This document shows, in pieces, positions 16,888 to 25,718 of a DNA stretch of 64,000 nucleotides; position 1 is the stretch's first letter, and each line of letters starts with the position of its first letter. The position numbers and the translations under genes are program-made. Origin of the DNA: Thiohalophilus sp. (GTDB taxonomy: Bacteria; Pseudomonadota; Gammaproteobacteria; UBA6429; Thiohalophilaceae). The notes beneath the pieces were generated by a model, which worked only from the letters and a program-made list of their open reading frames with translations, ran no database searches and was not told the origin of the DNA. The stretch covers positions 62,001-126,000 of the forward strand of contig NZ_JAXHMV010000008.1 in the NCBI RefSeq assembly GCF_034521165.1. The letters are read 5' to 3'.

Positions 16888-17823
16888 TCAGGGGATGGGC
16901 ACGTCCAGCAACTGCTGCACCAGTCGCTCGACCGCCTGGCCGCTCTCGCCGGTCACCGGCCGCAACCGATGCGTGACCACGCCGGGCAATACCGCCTGCA
17001 GATCGTCGGGCAGGACGTGATCCCGTTCCTCCAGCAGCGCCCAGGCGCGGGCCGCCCGCAACAGTGCCAGACCGGCACGCGGGGAAAGACCGACGGCGAT
17101 CTCCGGATGTTCCCGGCTGAGAGTAATCATCGCCTGCAAATAATCGAGCAAATCTTCGCTGACGTGCACCCGGGTCACCGCCTGTTGATAGGCGAGCAGA
17201 TCCTCCGGACTCAGCACCGGCTGCAGGTGTTCCAGCAAATCCCGGCGATCTTCGCCGCCGAGCAGGGCTCGTTCGGCCGACGCATCGGGATAACCCAGTG
17301 CCAGGCGTATTAAAAACCGATCCAGCTGGGACTCGGGCAGGGCGAAGGTACCGATCTGATAGGTTGGATTTTGCGTGGCGATCACGAAAAAGGGTTCGGG
17401 CAGGGCCCGGGTCTCCCCTTCGATGGTGACCTGTCGTTCTTCCATCGCTTCCAGCAGGGCGCTCTGGGTCTTGGGTGTGGCGCGATTGACCTCGTCGGCC
17501 AGGATCAACTGGGCGAAGATCGGCCCGGGATGAAATTTAAACTGCCCCGTGCCCTGCTCATACACCGACACACCGAGAATATCGGCCGGTAACAGATCGC
17601 TGGTGAACTGGATGCGGTGGTATTGCAGTCCCATCACCGCGGCAATGGCATGCGCCAGTGTGGTTTTGCCCACCCCGGGTTGATCCTCGATCAACAGATG
17701 CCCACGGGCCAGCAGACAGGTCACCGCCAGGCGAATCGCCCGCGGTTTGCCGACGATGATCTCACCAAGACGGGAAATAGCCTGATGCAGGGGGCGAATA
17801 TCGGGTTTGACGGGGCTGTCCAT
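16888..17823 (-). CDS. MoxR family AAA+ ATPase
   Basis: The 311-residue ATPase has Walker A EDQPGVGKTTLAH (about residue 50), Walker B LILADEVNRATPK (about 110), sensor 1 ATQNP and an arginine-containing C-terminal lid (AVGLSPRAGLALLRAARAWAL). MoxR proteins act as chaperones for maturation of partner complexes. It is the first gene of the operon. The ATG at 17823 is used; a GTG two codons earlier is possible. Confidence 0.92.
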   Translation of the reverse strand: MDSPVKPDIRPLHQAISRLGEIIVGKPRAIRLAVTCLLARGHLLIEDQPGVGKTTLAHAIAAVMGLQYHRIQFTSDLLPADILGVSVYEQGTGQFKFHPGPIFAQLILADEVNRATPKTQSALLEAMEERQVTIEGETRALPEPFFVIATQNPTYQIGTFALPESQLDRFLIRLALGYPDASAERALLGGEDRRDLLEHLQPVLSPEDLLAYQQAVTRVHVSEDLLDYLQAMITLSREHPEIAVGLSPRAGLALLRAARAWALLEERDHVLPDDLQAVLPGVVTHRLRPVTGESGQAVERLVQQLLDVPIP

Positions 17824-17918
17824 AATCACTCGACGAAAAGCTGTGGAAAATCTGACACGCTATTATATAGTAGGTTCACCTGATGTATCGGCACCACACG
17901 CACACAGTTTACCGAATT

Positions 17919-18971
17919 ATGATGTTCCACATATGTAAAACCCTGTTGCTGTGCGTGATCCTCACCACGCTTTCGGGCTGCAGTTCCTTCTCCTACTACC
18001 TGGGCGCGGTTAACGGCCATGCCGGGATCCTTAACCAGCAGCGGCCGGTCAGTGAAGTTATCGCCGATCCCACCACCCGTGCCGAACTTCGATCTGCCTT
18101 GCTTGATATCCAGCGCGCCCGTCAGTTTGCGGTCGAGGCATTACAGCTGCCCGATAATGACAGCTATCGCTATTACGCGGATATCGAGCGCGAGTATGCC
18201 GTATGGAATGTGATCGCCACACCCGAATTGTCGGTCGAGCCTCGCCGGTGGTGTTTTCTGTTTGCCGGCTGTCTCAACTACCGCGGTTATTTCAGCGAGC
18301 GGCAGGCCAACGACTATGCCGCCGGTCTGGAACAGGCCGGTTATGATACCTACGTGGCCGGGGCGCGTGCCTATTCCACCCTGGGCTGGTTCGACGATCC
18401 GCTGCTCAACACCATGCTGTTACGTGATGAGGCCCGGCGGATCGGCATTGTGTTTCATGAACTGGCGCATCAAAAACTCTATCTTGCCGATGACCCGGCT
18501 TTTAACGAAAGTTTTGCCGTGTTCATCGAACAGGAGGGTGTCAAACGCTGGTTTGTTGCACAGGAGCGCCCACAGGCTTATGCCCGTTATCGCCAGACCC
18601 TCGAACGCCGCCGTCAGTTTCATGCCCTGTTACTGGCCACCCGCCAGCGGCTGAAACCACTGTATGCAAGCGATCTGAATGACGCCGACAAGCGAGCCAA
18701 AAAGCAGCAGTATTTCGCGCAGCTCAAACGGGATTATCAAACCCTGAAACAGCAGTGGGGAGGTTATGAAGCTTATGATAACTGGATGCAACAACCACTC
18801 AATAATGCCCACCTGGCCCTGGTCGCCACCTATCGCGAACAGGTTGCCGGATTCGCACAGCTGCTGGACTCACTGGATGGCGATCTGACGGCTTTCTATA
18901 CGGCCGTCGAACGGCTCGCCAGGCTCTCCCCCGAACAACGAAAAAGGGCGTTGATAAACGACACGGACTAA
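17919..18971 (+). CDS. Putative zinc aminopeptidase lipoprotein (PF10023 type)
   Basis: The chosen start gives a 350-residue protein with a lipoprotein signal (LLLCVILTTLSGC, lipid Cys at about 21). HELAHQ (about 180) and a Glu 13 residues on in FNESFAVFIEQEG form a gluzincin-type zinc site. The family is annotated as predicted aminopeptidase. It should sit in the periplasm facing a membrane. It is divergent from the moxR operon. The upstream 12 codons to 17883 (rich in His) look like leader sequence and were not included. Confidence 0.8.
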   Translation: MMFHICKTLLLCVILTTLSGCSSFSYYLGAVNGHAGILNQQRPVSEVIADPTTRAELRSALLDIQRARQFAVEALQLPDNDSYRYYADIEREYAVWNVIATPELSVEPRRWCFLFAGCLNYRGYFSERQANDYAAGLEQAGYDTYVAGARAYSTLGWFDDPLLNTMLLRDEARRIGIVFHELAHQKLYLADDPAFNESFAVFIEQEGVKRWFVAQERPQAYARYRQTLERRRQFHALLLATRQRLKPLYASDLNDADKRAKKQQYFAQLKRDYQTLKQQWGGYEAYDNWMQQPLNNAHLALVATYREQVAGFAQLLDSLDGDLTAFYTAVERLARLSPEQRKRALINDTD

Positions 18972-19160
18972 CGAAACATTGGCACACTCCTGATGGCCCT
19001 CAACACAGCTATAACGCCCACCTCTCATCAAGCCCCCCCGCAAAGCGGGTAGTATGATGAATCCTTCGGAGGGACTATGTCAGAGATAGGCTACGTTCCA
19101 TGCACCGTTATCCGGGTATCGACAGATGGCATGCAGGGCACACTCTGCCCGGCCATAATA

Positions 19161-19233
19161 CTCTCGCAGAAACGCAGCGCGCGCGGAGAATCAACGATAG
19201 CAGTCTCTCTGCGCCGTGGCGTCTCTGCGAGAG
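19161..19233. repeat. Dispersed inverted repeat, family B copy 1
   Basis: The left end CTCTCGCAGAAACGCAGCGC and right end GGCGTCTCTGCGAGAG are complementary at the outer 10 bases. The same unit occurs at 33051-33125, 44615-44690, 59881-59955 and 60012-60085, always intergenic. Confidence 0.75.
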
Positions 19234-19469
19234 ACAAGCTTATTCCTTCTACTACATACCTGGCCCAAACAGGTATAACCCCCGAAACACCGAACACACC
19301 GACCTAAACTGAAAAAACAGGGGATTGAATCGTTAGTGGATTCGGTATGCTCAGAGAAAACGGTGCGTAGAACGCACCCTACCTGACTTCTCAGCACTCA
19401 GCGCTTTTTTACGTCAGTTTATCCGAGCTGCTGATCAAATCTTTCAACGGCTGATCATTAAAATAAAAC

Positions 19470-19489
19470 GGGGCGGTAAAAACCGCCCC
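19470..19489 (-). terminator. Intrinsic terminator of the pfp gene
   Basis: On the minus strand GGGGCGGT-TTTT-ACCGCCCC forms an 8-bp stem, followed by GTTTTATTTT. It is about 40 bases past the stop of the phosphofructokinase gene. Confidence 0.85.
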
Positions 19490-19527
19490 AACTGCTTACT
19501 GCTTTATGGTTATTTTTGTTAACCGGG

Positions 19528-20856
19528 TTATACGGTGAACTTCTTCAGTTTTTTCGCGACAGCCACATTCTTGAGCCGGACGTATTTGGGCAGGCCGTCC
19601 TTGTAGGGCGGGTAGTCCTCGCCCTTGATTAACGGCAGCATGTAGTCACGGCATTTTTTGGTAATGCCGAAACCGTCACTGGTGATGAAATTGTTCGGCA
19701 TCATCTTCTCGACATTGGCCACCTTGGACAACGGCGCTATACCGACTTTCCATTTGAACGGTTTGTTGGAGATGCGATCCACCGTGGGCATCACCGCATT
19801 GTGTCCCTTGATGGCGAGTTGCACGGCGGCCTTGCCCATAGCATAGGCCATGTCAACGTCGGTCTTGGAAGCGATATGGCGCGCGGACCGTTGCAGGTAA
19901 TCGGCCACGGCCCAGTGGTTCTTGTAACCCAGTTCACTGCCCACCATCTCGGCAATGACCGTGGCGGCACCGCCCAGCTGGGCGTGGCCGAAGGCGTCCT
20001 TGCGATCGGATTCGGCCAGGAAACGACCGTCGGGCCAGTGCACCCCTTCGGAGACCACCACCGAGCAATAGCCGTGTTTCTTGACCAGCTGATCCACCCG
20101 GGCCAGGAATTTTTTCTGATCGAATTTTACTTCCGGGAACAGAATGACGATTGGGATCGGCGTATCTTCGGAAGAAGCCAGGCCCCCGGCGGCGGCGATC
20201 CAGCCGGCATGGCGACCCATCACCTCTATTACGAACACCTTGGTGGAGGTCTTGGCCATGGACTGCACGTCAAAGCTGGCTTCACGGGTGGAGACGGCAA
20301 TGTACTTGGCCACCGAACCGAACCCGGGACAGTTGTCGGTGATCGGCAGGTCGTTATCCACGGTCTTGGGTACATGGATGGCCTGCACCGGGTAACCCAT
20401 TTTTTCCGACAACATGGACACCTTGTGACAGGTATCCGCCGAATCGCCGCCCCCGTTATAGAAGAAATAACCGATGTTGTGCGCTTCGAACACTTCGATC
20501 AGTCGTTCATATTCGCGGCGGTTGGCTTCCAGGCTCTTGAGCTTGTAACGGCAGGATCCAAAGGCACCGGACGGCGTATGCCGCAGGGCCTTGATGGCTG
20601 CGGCGGATTCCTTGCTGGTATCGATCAGGTCCTCGCTCAGTGCGCCAATGATGCCGTTGCGCCCGGCATAGACTTTGCCGATTTTGTTCTTGTTGTTGCG
20701 CGCGGTTTCGATCACGCCCGCCGCACTGGCATTGATCACGGCGGTCACCCCGCCGGACTGGGCGTAAAAGGCGTTTTTGGGCGCCTCTTTTTTCACCCGG
20801 CGCACCGCGGTCTTTTTCCTGGCGACTTTCTTTTTGGCTTTTTTCTTGGTAGCCAT
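19528..20856 (-). CDS. pfp: 6-phosphofructokinase, pyrophosphate-dependent type
   Basis: The 442-residue enzyme phosphorylates fructose 6-phosphate (or runs in reverse). PFK motifs are FYNGGGDSADT (the Asp in this loop is at the place that marks PPi-dependent enzymes), PKTVDNDLP, and VIEVMGRHAGW. The sequence belongs to the PPi-PFK group found in many sulfur and methane oxidisers. Its first 27 residues are a Lys/Arg-rich tail (MATKKKAKKKVARKK) that precedes the true domain at NAFYAQSGGVTAVINAS and is not usual for the family. GAGGGGAAC precedes the ATG. Confidence 0.85.
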   Translation of the reverse strand: MATKKKAKKKVARKKTAVRRVKKEAPKNAFYAQSGGVTAVINASAAGVIETARNNKNKIGKVYAGRNGIIGALSEDLIDTSKESAAAIKALRHTPSGAFGSCRYKLKSLEANRREYERLIEVFEAHNIGYFFYNGGGDSADTCHKVSMLSEKMGYPVQAIHVPKTVDNDLPITDNCPGFGSVAKYIAVSTREASFDVQSMAKTSTKVFVIEVMGRHAGWIAAAGGLASSEDTPIPIVILFPEVKFDQKKFLARVDQLVKKHGYCSVVVSEGVHWPDGRFLAESDRKDAFGHAQLGGAATVIAEMVGSELGYKNHWAVADYLQRSARHIASKTDVDMAYAMGKAAVQLAIKGHNAVMPTVDRISNKPFKWKVGIAPLSKVANVEKMMPNNFITSDGFGITKKCRDYMLPLIKGEDYPPYKDGLPKYVRLKNVAVAKKLKKFTV

Positions 20857-20915
20857 GTTCGTTCCCCTCTATTAACTGAATATGGTGGTACGGTTTTTTA
20901 TCCTGATCAAAACAA

Positions 20916-20940
20916 CAATGCCTGCACGGGGCAGGCATTG
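20916..20940 (-). terminator. Intrinsic terminator
   Basis: CAATGCCTGC and GCAGGCATTG form a perfect 10-bp stem with a 5-base loop, followed on the minus strand by TTGTTTTG. It lies 7 bases past the stop of the small gene at 20948-21151. Confidence 0.8.
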
Positions 20941-20947
20941 TGGAAAA

Positions 20948-21151
20948 TTACTGGTCGGATCCGTTGAGCTTGTTGCATTGCCGATCAAAATCGGCCGCCA
21001 TGAAATGGACGCCGTGATGCTCCCGCAGGGCGGCCGCCCATTGTGTCAGTTCCCGCGCCTGCGCACTGAAGCGGTCGTCGGCAACACGTGCCTGCAGAGC
21101 GACCTCGCGGGCCTTGCTCCGCTCGCCGGCGAAATTCGGGATCTGACTCAT
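20948..21151 (-). CDS. Small cytoplasmic protein, function unknown
   Basis: The product is 67 residues, begins MSQIPNFAGERSKAREVAL, and is helical with many Ala, Arg and Gln. I recognise no family. It has its own terminator downstream. The ATG at 21151 follows AGGAACC and is preferred to one 13 codons upstream. The gene is convincing mainly from its strong terminator and ribosome site. Confidence 0.55.
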   Translation of the reverse strand: MSQIPNFAGERSKAREVALQARVADDRFSAQARELTQWAAALREHHGVHFMAADFDRQCNKLNGSDQ

Positions 21152-21281
21152 GGTTCCTGCTCCTTCAAAGCAGTGTGAAAGGCAAAGCATACCTCAATGC
21201 ATTAAAAAATGCATCGCGCCCTATTCTGCGAAGCTCTCCCTCTGGTGCAAATTAACTTTTATATAGCCGGCAAAGCGGGAT

Positions 21282-21920
21282 TTATGAAGTCTGTTTGTCT
21301 GACGGCAAATGCTGTTGCAGCAGCATAACACGCTGCTGCAGACGCTCGCCGTCGTCGCGCAACCGATCAACCTCCCGAACAAACTCCGCGACCGCGTCCC
21401 GGGTCGCCAGTTGCCGGCTTTCCTGTTGCAGGAATTCCGCCAGGTTACGCCCCAGCACGCGCCGTGCCTGCGCTCCCCAGCCCTGCAAACCGCGAAACAG
21501 ATCGCCCAGCTGGTGAGCGACCACATCGCCCGTGTAACGGCTCAACTGTTCTTCCCAGTCAATCTCGAGATGATCCAGCAGGCGCTTGAAGGCCTGACCG
21601 GTTTCCACGTCGCCGCGTATGGTCACATCCCCGGCGAACAGGACCCGTCGCGCATCCCCGAAGCTCAGTTCGGCCAGGGCCAGCGGCGTCCCGCTGATCA
21701 CCGTATCCGCCTGCCCGGCGTCACCGCTCATGACCTGGATGCCATCCTGCCCCGGCAACAGCAACAGGGTCAGGCCGGTGCCGTGCAACTCCAGCGCGAT
21801 GCGCCGGCCTTCAAAACGAGCCAGTTGCTCAAAGGTCACCGGGTCCAGGCGCAACGCCCGGTTCAGGCTGGCCTCCAGGGCCGCCTCCAGCAACACGAGT
21901 GTCTCACCCGCCAGACTCAC
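21282..21920 (-). CDS. ubiJ: Ubiquinone biosynthesis accessory factor UbiJ
   Basis: The SCP2-like N-terminal domain (about 1-110, with LHGTGLTLLLLPGQDGIQV and DVTIRGDVETGQAFKRLL) and the C-terminal coiled coil (about 160-200) are those of UbiJ, a lipid-binding scaffold for the late ubiquinone hydroxylases. The GTG at 21920 overlaps the RDD gene stop (GTGA), so it is preferred; a start at 21941 would add 7 residues. UbiB, the usual third gene, is absent from this locus. Confidence 0.85.
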   Translation of the reverse strand: MSLAGETLVLLEAALEASLNRALRLDPVTFEQLARFEGRRIALELHGTGLTLLLLPGQDGIQVMSGDAGQADTVISGTPLALAELSFGDARRVLFAGDVTIRGDVETGQAFKRLLDHLEIDWEEQLSRYTGDVVAHQLGDLFRGLQGWGAQARRVLGRNLAEFLQQESRQLATRDAVAEFVREVDRLRDDGERLQQRVMLLQQHLPSDKQTS

Positions 21921-22420
21921 AGGCCCAGACGCTCCCGCCATTGCGCGACATTGATGTCGCTGTCATCGTCGATTACCTGGATCACCACGCTGCCGGCGAG
22001 CTTGTCGTGCAGGGCCTGCTTGCGTTTGTCGATGGCGGCCCAGACAAAACCGAGATAAAAGGGCAGCGCGGAGAGGATATAGCCCAGCGCGCGGATGACG
22101 GCCTGGCGCAGGCTCAAGGGTTGATGGGTGCGCGCGTCCACCACCCGGCAATCGAGCAGCAGTTTCCCGGGGGTCGCCTGCCAGCGCCGCCAGCAAACGA
22201 TCACCAGCACAAATGGCGCAACATACGTGATGAGCAGATCGGTCATGCCATAACTGGCCAGCTGACTGCTGTCACCCAGCCACCAGTTCAGATAACCGGG
22301 CCCGTAGATCCCGACCAGCAACGGGAGAATCAGCGCCGTGTAAAGCAGGCTGTCGAGCAGTAACGCCAGAGCGCGGCGCCAGAAGCCGGCATACTGGATT
22401 CTGGCAACCGCCGCGGTCAT
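21917..22420 (-). CDS. RDD family membrane protein
   Basis: The 167-residue protein has the RDD pattern (FWRRALALLLDSLLY with paired Arg and an Asp in the first helix) and several helices with ATPGKLLLDCRVVD. The function of the family is mostly unknown, with a transport role suggested in some members. It sits between ubiE and ubiJ with 4-base overlaps on both sides, an arrangement that is not the usual ubiE-ubiJ-ubiB. Confidence 0.85.
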   Translation of the reverse strand: MTAAVARIQYAGFWRRALALLLDSLLYTALILPLLVGIYGPGYLNWWLGDSSQLASYGMTDLLITYVAPFVLVIVCWRRWQATPGKLLLDCRVVDARTHQPLSLRQAVIRALGYILSALPFYLGFVWAAIDKRKQALHDKLAGSVVIQVIDDDSDINVAQWRERLGL

Positions 22421-23160
22421 AACTTGTAACCGCGATGCAGGGCGACAATGCCGCCGCTGAGATTGTAATACTCACAGCGCTCGAAGCCGGCCTCTTCCAT
22501 CATCCCCTTGAGTGTCTCCTGATCCGGGTGCTTGCGAATCGACTCGGCCAGATAACGGTAACTGTCGGGATCGTTGGCGAACAGTTTGCCCAGCAGGGGC
22601 AATACCTTGAAGGAATAGACGTCGTAAACCGGGTTGAGCGGTTTGATGACCGGTTTGGAAAATTCTAGTACCAGCAACGGTTTGCCCGGTTTGAGCACAC
22701 GCAACATGGAGCGCAGCGCGGCGTCCTTGTCGGTCACATTGCGCAGGCCAAAGGCGATGGTAATAGCATCAAAATGATTATCCGGAAACGGCAGGCACTC
22801 GGCGTTGGCCTGCACATATTGCAGATTACCGACGATACCGTCGTTGATAAGCCGATCCCGACCCATGCGCAGCATGGATTCATTAATGTCGGCCAGTGTC
22901 ACGGCGCCGTCGGAGCCCACCATGCGGGAAAACTTTTCCGCCAGATCGCCGGTCCCCCCGGCCAGATCCAGCACATGGTCACCCTGGCGAACACCGCTCA
23001 TATCCAGCGTATACCGCTTCCAGAGCCGATGCACGCCCATCGACATCAGATCGTTCATCAAATCGTACTTGCCGGCCACCGAATGAAACACCCCCGCGAC
23101 CTTGCGCACCTTCTCCTCGTACGGGACTTCCTCATAACCGAAATGGGTGGTCTTTTTCAT
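22417..23160 (-). CDS. ubiE: Ubiquinone/menaquinone methyltransferase UbiE
   Basis: The 247-residue enzyme is a class I SAM methyltransferase with VLDLAGGTGDLAEKF (motif I, about residue 65) and AFGLRNVTDKDAALRSMLRVL (motif II/III). UbiE signature features are the N-terminal TTHFGYEEVPYEEKVRKVAGVF and the LSGGIVALHRGYK end. It makes the C-methylation in ubiquinone synthesis. It is first in the ubiE-RDD-ubiJ operon. Confidence 0.95.
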   Translation of the reverse strand: MKKTTHFGYEEVPYEEKVRKVAGVFHSVAGKYDLMNDLMSMGVHRLWKRYTLDMSGVRQGDHVLDLAGGTGDLAEKFSRMVGSDGAVTLADINESMLRMGRDRLINDGIVGNLQYVQANAECLPFPDNHFDAITIAFGLRNVTDKDAALRSMLRVLKPGKPLLVLEFSKPVIKPLNPVYDVYSFKVLPLLGKLFANDPDSYRYLAESIRKHPDQETLKGMMEEAGFERCEYYNLSGGIVALHRGYKL

Positions 23161-23204
23161 GGCGCTCGCCGTTGTCAGGTGAAGTTACCGAGTTTTATTT
23201 TTTT

Positions 23205-23260
23205 ACCACCAAGACACAAAGAAAAATTTTTATTACTTCGTGCCTTGGTGTCTTGGTGGT
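23205..23260. repeat. Dispersed inverted repeat, family E copy 1
   Basis: ACCACCAAGACACAAAG at the left pairs with CTTGGTGTCTTGGTGGT at the right. The left half recurs at 46252-46279. Both copies are followed by a stretch built of TCGTCCCTCGTAA-like units (23267-23293; 46418-46450). It lies between ubiE and the DUF971 gene. Confidence 0.65.
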
Positions 23261-23292
23261 GAGTAATTTTCCTCGTCCCTCGTAACTCGTCC

Positions 23293-23676
23293 CTAGGCCC
23301 TGTTTTTAAGGTGTTCGGGTTCGGGCCGTTCCTTGCCGGCTTCTTTGAGCCGGTCCAGGTATTGCTGCCACAGCTCATCGTAGTTCTGGCCCAGGTTGTA
23401 GAGCGTGTCCCAGGAATAGATACCGGTATCGTGATTGTCGTCGAAGTAGAGCTGGATGGCATAGTGGCCGACCTGCTCGATACGTTCGATGTTGACGTCC
23501 TGCTTGCCGATTTGCAGCTTTTCCTGGCCCGGGCCGTGGCCCTGCACTTCCGCCGACGGGGAATAAACCCGCAGGTATTCGGTCGGCAGTTCGAAACGGC
23601 TGCCGTCGTCAAAGGCGATTTCCAGAATATGGGAGGCCTGGTGCAGATTGATTTCAGTCGGTTTCACATTGTTCAT
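23293..23676 (-). CDS. DUF971 protein
   Basis: The 127-residue protein matches the small DUF971 domain, related to the N-terminal part of gamma-butyrobetaine hydroxylase: ASHILEIAFDDGSRFELPTEYL, an SPSAEV turn and HYAIQLYFDDNHDTGIYSWDTL. It may bind a metal or Fe-S cluster, but its function is not settled. It is often beside hslVU, as here, in gammaproteobacteria. Confidence 0.9.
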   Translation of the reverse strand: MNNVKPTEINLHQASHILEIAFDDGSRFELPTEYLRVYSPSAEVQGHGPGQEKLQIGKQDVNIERIEQVGHYAIQLYFDDNHDTGIYSWDTLYNLGQNYDELWQQYLDRLKEAGKERPEPEHLKNRA

Positions 23677-23705
23677 GTTTGGATTACCTCATAATTCGGT
23701 GCGTC

Positions 23706-23721
23706 TGTCCCGCGCGGGACA
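23706..23721. repeat. Perfect 16-bp palindrome downstream of hslU
   Basis: TGTCCCGC-GCGGGACA is a perfect inverted repeat just past the hslU stop codon. No U-tract follows, so it may end transcription weakly, or be a protein site, or be chance. Confidence 0.3.
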
Positions 23722-23722
23722 C

Positions 23723-25075
23723 TTACAGAATATAACGACTCAGATCCTCATCTTGCGCCAGCTCGGCGAGATTTTCATCCACATAGTCCGCGGTGATTTT
23801 GATCTGTTCGCCGGCCCGTTCCGACGCCTCGAATGAAATCTGCTCCAGCAGTCGTTCGAGCATGGTGTGCAGGCGTCGGGCGCCGATGTTTTCTGTCCGC
23901 TCATTCACCTGCCAGGCAATCTCCGCCAGGCGATGGATGCCGTCGTCGGTAAAGGTCAGTTGCACATCCTCGGTATACATCAGGGCACGATACTGTTCGG
24001 TCAGCGAGGCATCGGGCTCGGTAAGAATGCGAACAAAGTCGTCGGTTGTCAGCGGTTCCAGCTCGACCCGGATCGGTAAGCGGCCCTGCAATTCGGGTAT
24101 CAGATCCGAGGGCTTGGACAGATGAAACGCCCCCGAGGCGATAAACAGGATGTGATCGGTACGCACCACGCCGTACTTGGTACTGACGCTGGAACCCTCC
24201 ACCAGCGGCAACAGATCCCGCTGGACACCTTCGCGGGAGACATCGGTGCCGGAGGTTTCGCTGCGCTTGGCGATCTTGTCCATCTCGTCCAGAAACACGA
24301 TGCCGTGCTGTTCGACGTTTTCCACCGCCTTGATTTTAATCTCTTCCTCGTTGACCAGCTTGCCGGCTTCCTCGTCGGTCAGGGTCTTGAGGGCCTGGCT
24401 GATGGTCATCTTGCGCGTTTTGGTACGCTGACCGGAGAGATTCTGGAACATGCCCTGTAGCTGGTTGGTCATCTCCTCCATGCCGGGCGGGGCCATGATC
24501 TCGACCCCCATCGGTGAGTCGCTGACCTCGATTTCGATTTCCTTGTCGTCCAGCTCGCCCTCGCGCAATTTCTTGCGGAATTTTTGCCGGGTGGCATTTT
24601 CCTGCTCGCTGCTCTTTTCGGCGGGTTGTTCGGCATTGAAACCAAAGCTGCTGCTGCGTGCCGGCGGCAGCAGGATATCCAGGACCCGTTCTTCGGCGGC
24701 ATCGGACGCCCGGTGGCGGACCTTGTCCATCGCCTGCTCGCGGGTAATCTTGATGGAGACCTCGACCAGATCACGGATGATCGACTCCACATCCCGACCA
24801 ACATAGCCCACTTCTGTGAACTTGGTCGCTTCCACCTTGATGAACGGGGCATTGGCCAGCCGTGCCAGACGCCGGGCGATCTCGGTCTTGCCGACCCCGG
24901 TAGGGCCGATCATCAGAATGTTCTTGGGCGTGATCTCGTTGCGCAGCTCAACATCCACACAACTGCGTCGCCAGCGGTTGCGCAGGGCGATAGCCACCGC
25001 CCGCTTGGCGGCGGACTGGCCGATAATGTGCTTGTCCAGTTCCTGGACAATCTCGCGCGGTGTCATCTGGGACAT
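23723..25075 (-). CDS. hslU: ATP-dependent protease ATPase subunit HslU
   Basis: The 450-residue AAA+ unfoldase has MTPREIVQELDKHIIGQSAA at the start, Walker A GPTGVGKTE and Walker B VFLDEMDKIA, an intermediate domain, and ends RYIL. It feeds substrates to HslV. The start at 25075 matches the family; the longer frame to 25159 lies in the region upstream. It follows hslV by about 22 bases in a single operon. Confidence 0.95.
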   Translation of the reverse strand: MSQMTPREIVQELDKHIIGQSAAKRAVAIALRNRWRRSCVDVELRNEITPKNILMIGPTGVGKTEIARRLARLANAPFIKVEATKFTEVGYVGRDVESIIRDLVEVSIKITREQAMDKVRHRASDAAEERVLDILLPPARSSSFGFNAEQPAEKSSEQENATRQKFRKKLREGELDDKEIEIEVSDSPMGVEIMAPPGMEEMTNQLQGMFQNLSGQRTKTRKMTISQALKTLTDEEAGKLVNEEEIKIKAVENVEQHGIVFLDEMDKIAKRSETSGTDVSREGVQRDLLPLVEGSSVSTKYGVVRTDHILFIASGAFHLSKPSDLIPELQGRLPIRVELEPLTTDDFVRILTEPDASLTEQYRALMYTEDVQLTFTDDGIHRLAEIAWQVNERTENIGARRLHTMLERLLEQISFEASERAGEQIKITADYVDENLAELAQDEDLSRYIL

Positions 25076-25097
25076 GGGAGGCCTTAACAGTCGGGGT

Positions 25098-25637
25098 TCA
25101 GTGTTCGAGTTCTTCGATAACCAGGTTATGGTTGGTATAGATGCAGGTGTCGGCGGCAATATTCAAGGCTTTCTCGGTGATGGCGCGGGCATCCAGCTCG
25201 CTGTTTTCCAGCAGCGCCCGGGCCGCGGCCTGGGCATAGGGTCCGCCGGAACCGATCGCCACCAGGTTGTACTCCGGTTCGATCACATCGCCATTGCCGG
25301 AGATGATCAGCATCGCCTCCTTGTCGGCCACGGTCAGCAGAGCTTCGAGCCGGCGCAGGGTGCGATCGGTGCGCCAGTCCTTGGCCATCTCCACGGCGGA
25401 GCGCACCAGATTACCGGAGTGTTTTTCCAGCTTGCCCTCGAAGTATTCAAACAGGGTGAAGGCATCGGCCGTGCCACCGGCGAAACCGGCCAGCACCTTG
25501 TTATGATAGAGGCGACGTACCTTGCGGGCATTGCCCTTCATGACCGTGTCACCAAAACTGACCTGGCCGTCGGCGCCCAGCACCACCTTGTTATCGCGCC
25601 GCACGCAGAGCACTGTCGTGCCGTCAAACTGTTTCAC
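25098..25637 (-). CDS. hslV: ATP-dependent protease peptidase subunit HslV
   Basis: This is the peptidase half of HslVU, an N-terminal-Thr protease. The GTG at 25637 has AGGAG six bases before it. The catalytic Thr follows a short propeptide KQFDG in GTTVLCVRRDNKVVLGADGQ, with KGNARKVRRLYHNKVLAGFAG after it. The ORF extends further upstream but the family starts here, giving 179 residues. Confidence 0.95.
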   Translation of the reverse strand: MKQFDGTTVLCVRRDNKVVLGADGQVSFGDTVMKGNARKVRRLYHNKVLAGFAGGTADAFTLFEYFEGKLEKHSGNLVRSAVEMAKDWRTDRTLRRLEALLTVADKEAMLIISGNGDVIEPEYNLVAIGSGGPYAQAAARALLENSELDARAITEKALNIAADTCIYTNHNLVIEELEH

Positions 25638-25690
25638 CGCCTGCTCCTGTCGCTGTACGGGCCGGGCATTGTACACCAGCGGCGCGGACA

Positions 25691-25718
25691 AAAAACCCTG
25701 CGCCTCAGGCAGGGGTTT
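25691..25718 (-). terminator. Intrinsic terminator after the transporter remnant
   Basis: On the minus strand GAAACCCCTGC-CTGAGGC-GCAGGGTTTTTTG forms an imperfect stem with a following T run. The stop codon of the transporter remnant lies in its loop. It would stop reading before hslV. Confidence 0.7.

Larger units (their letters stand above)
18972..19527. other. Gene-free interval with a family B repeat and a terminator
   Basis: This 556-base stretch holds the family B inverted repeat (19161-19233) and the pfp terminator (19470-19489). The open frame at 19077-19307 runs through the repeat and was rejected as a gene. Nothing else recognisable is present. Confidence 0.6.

Noticed and set aside
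19077..19307. Possible 76-codon gene
   Set aside because: It runs through the family B repeat and has no family resemblance.
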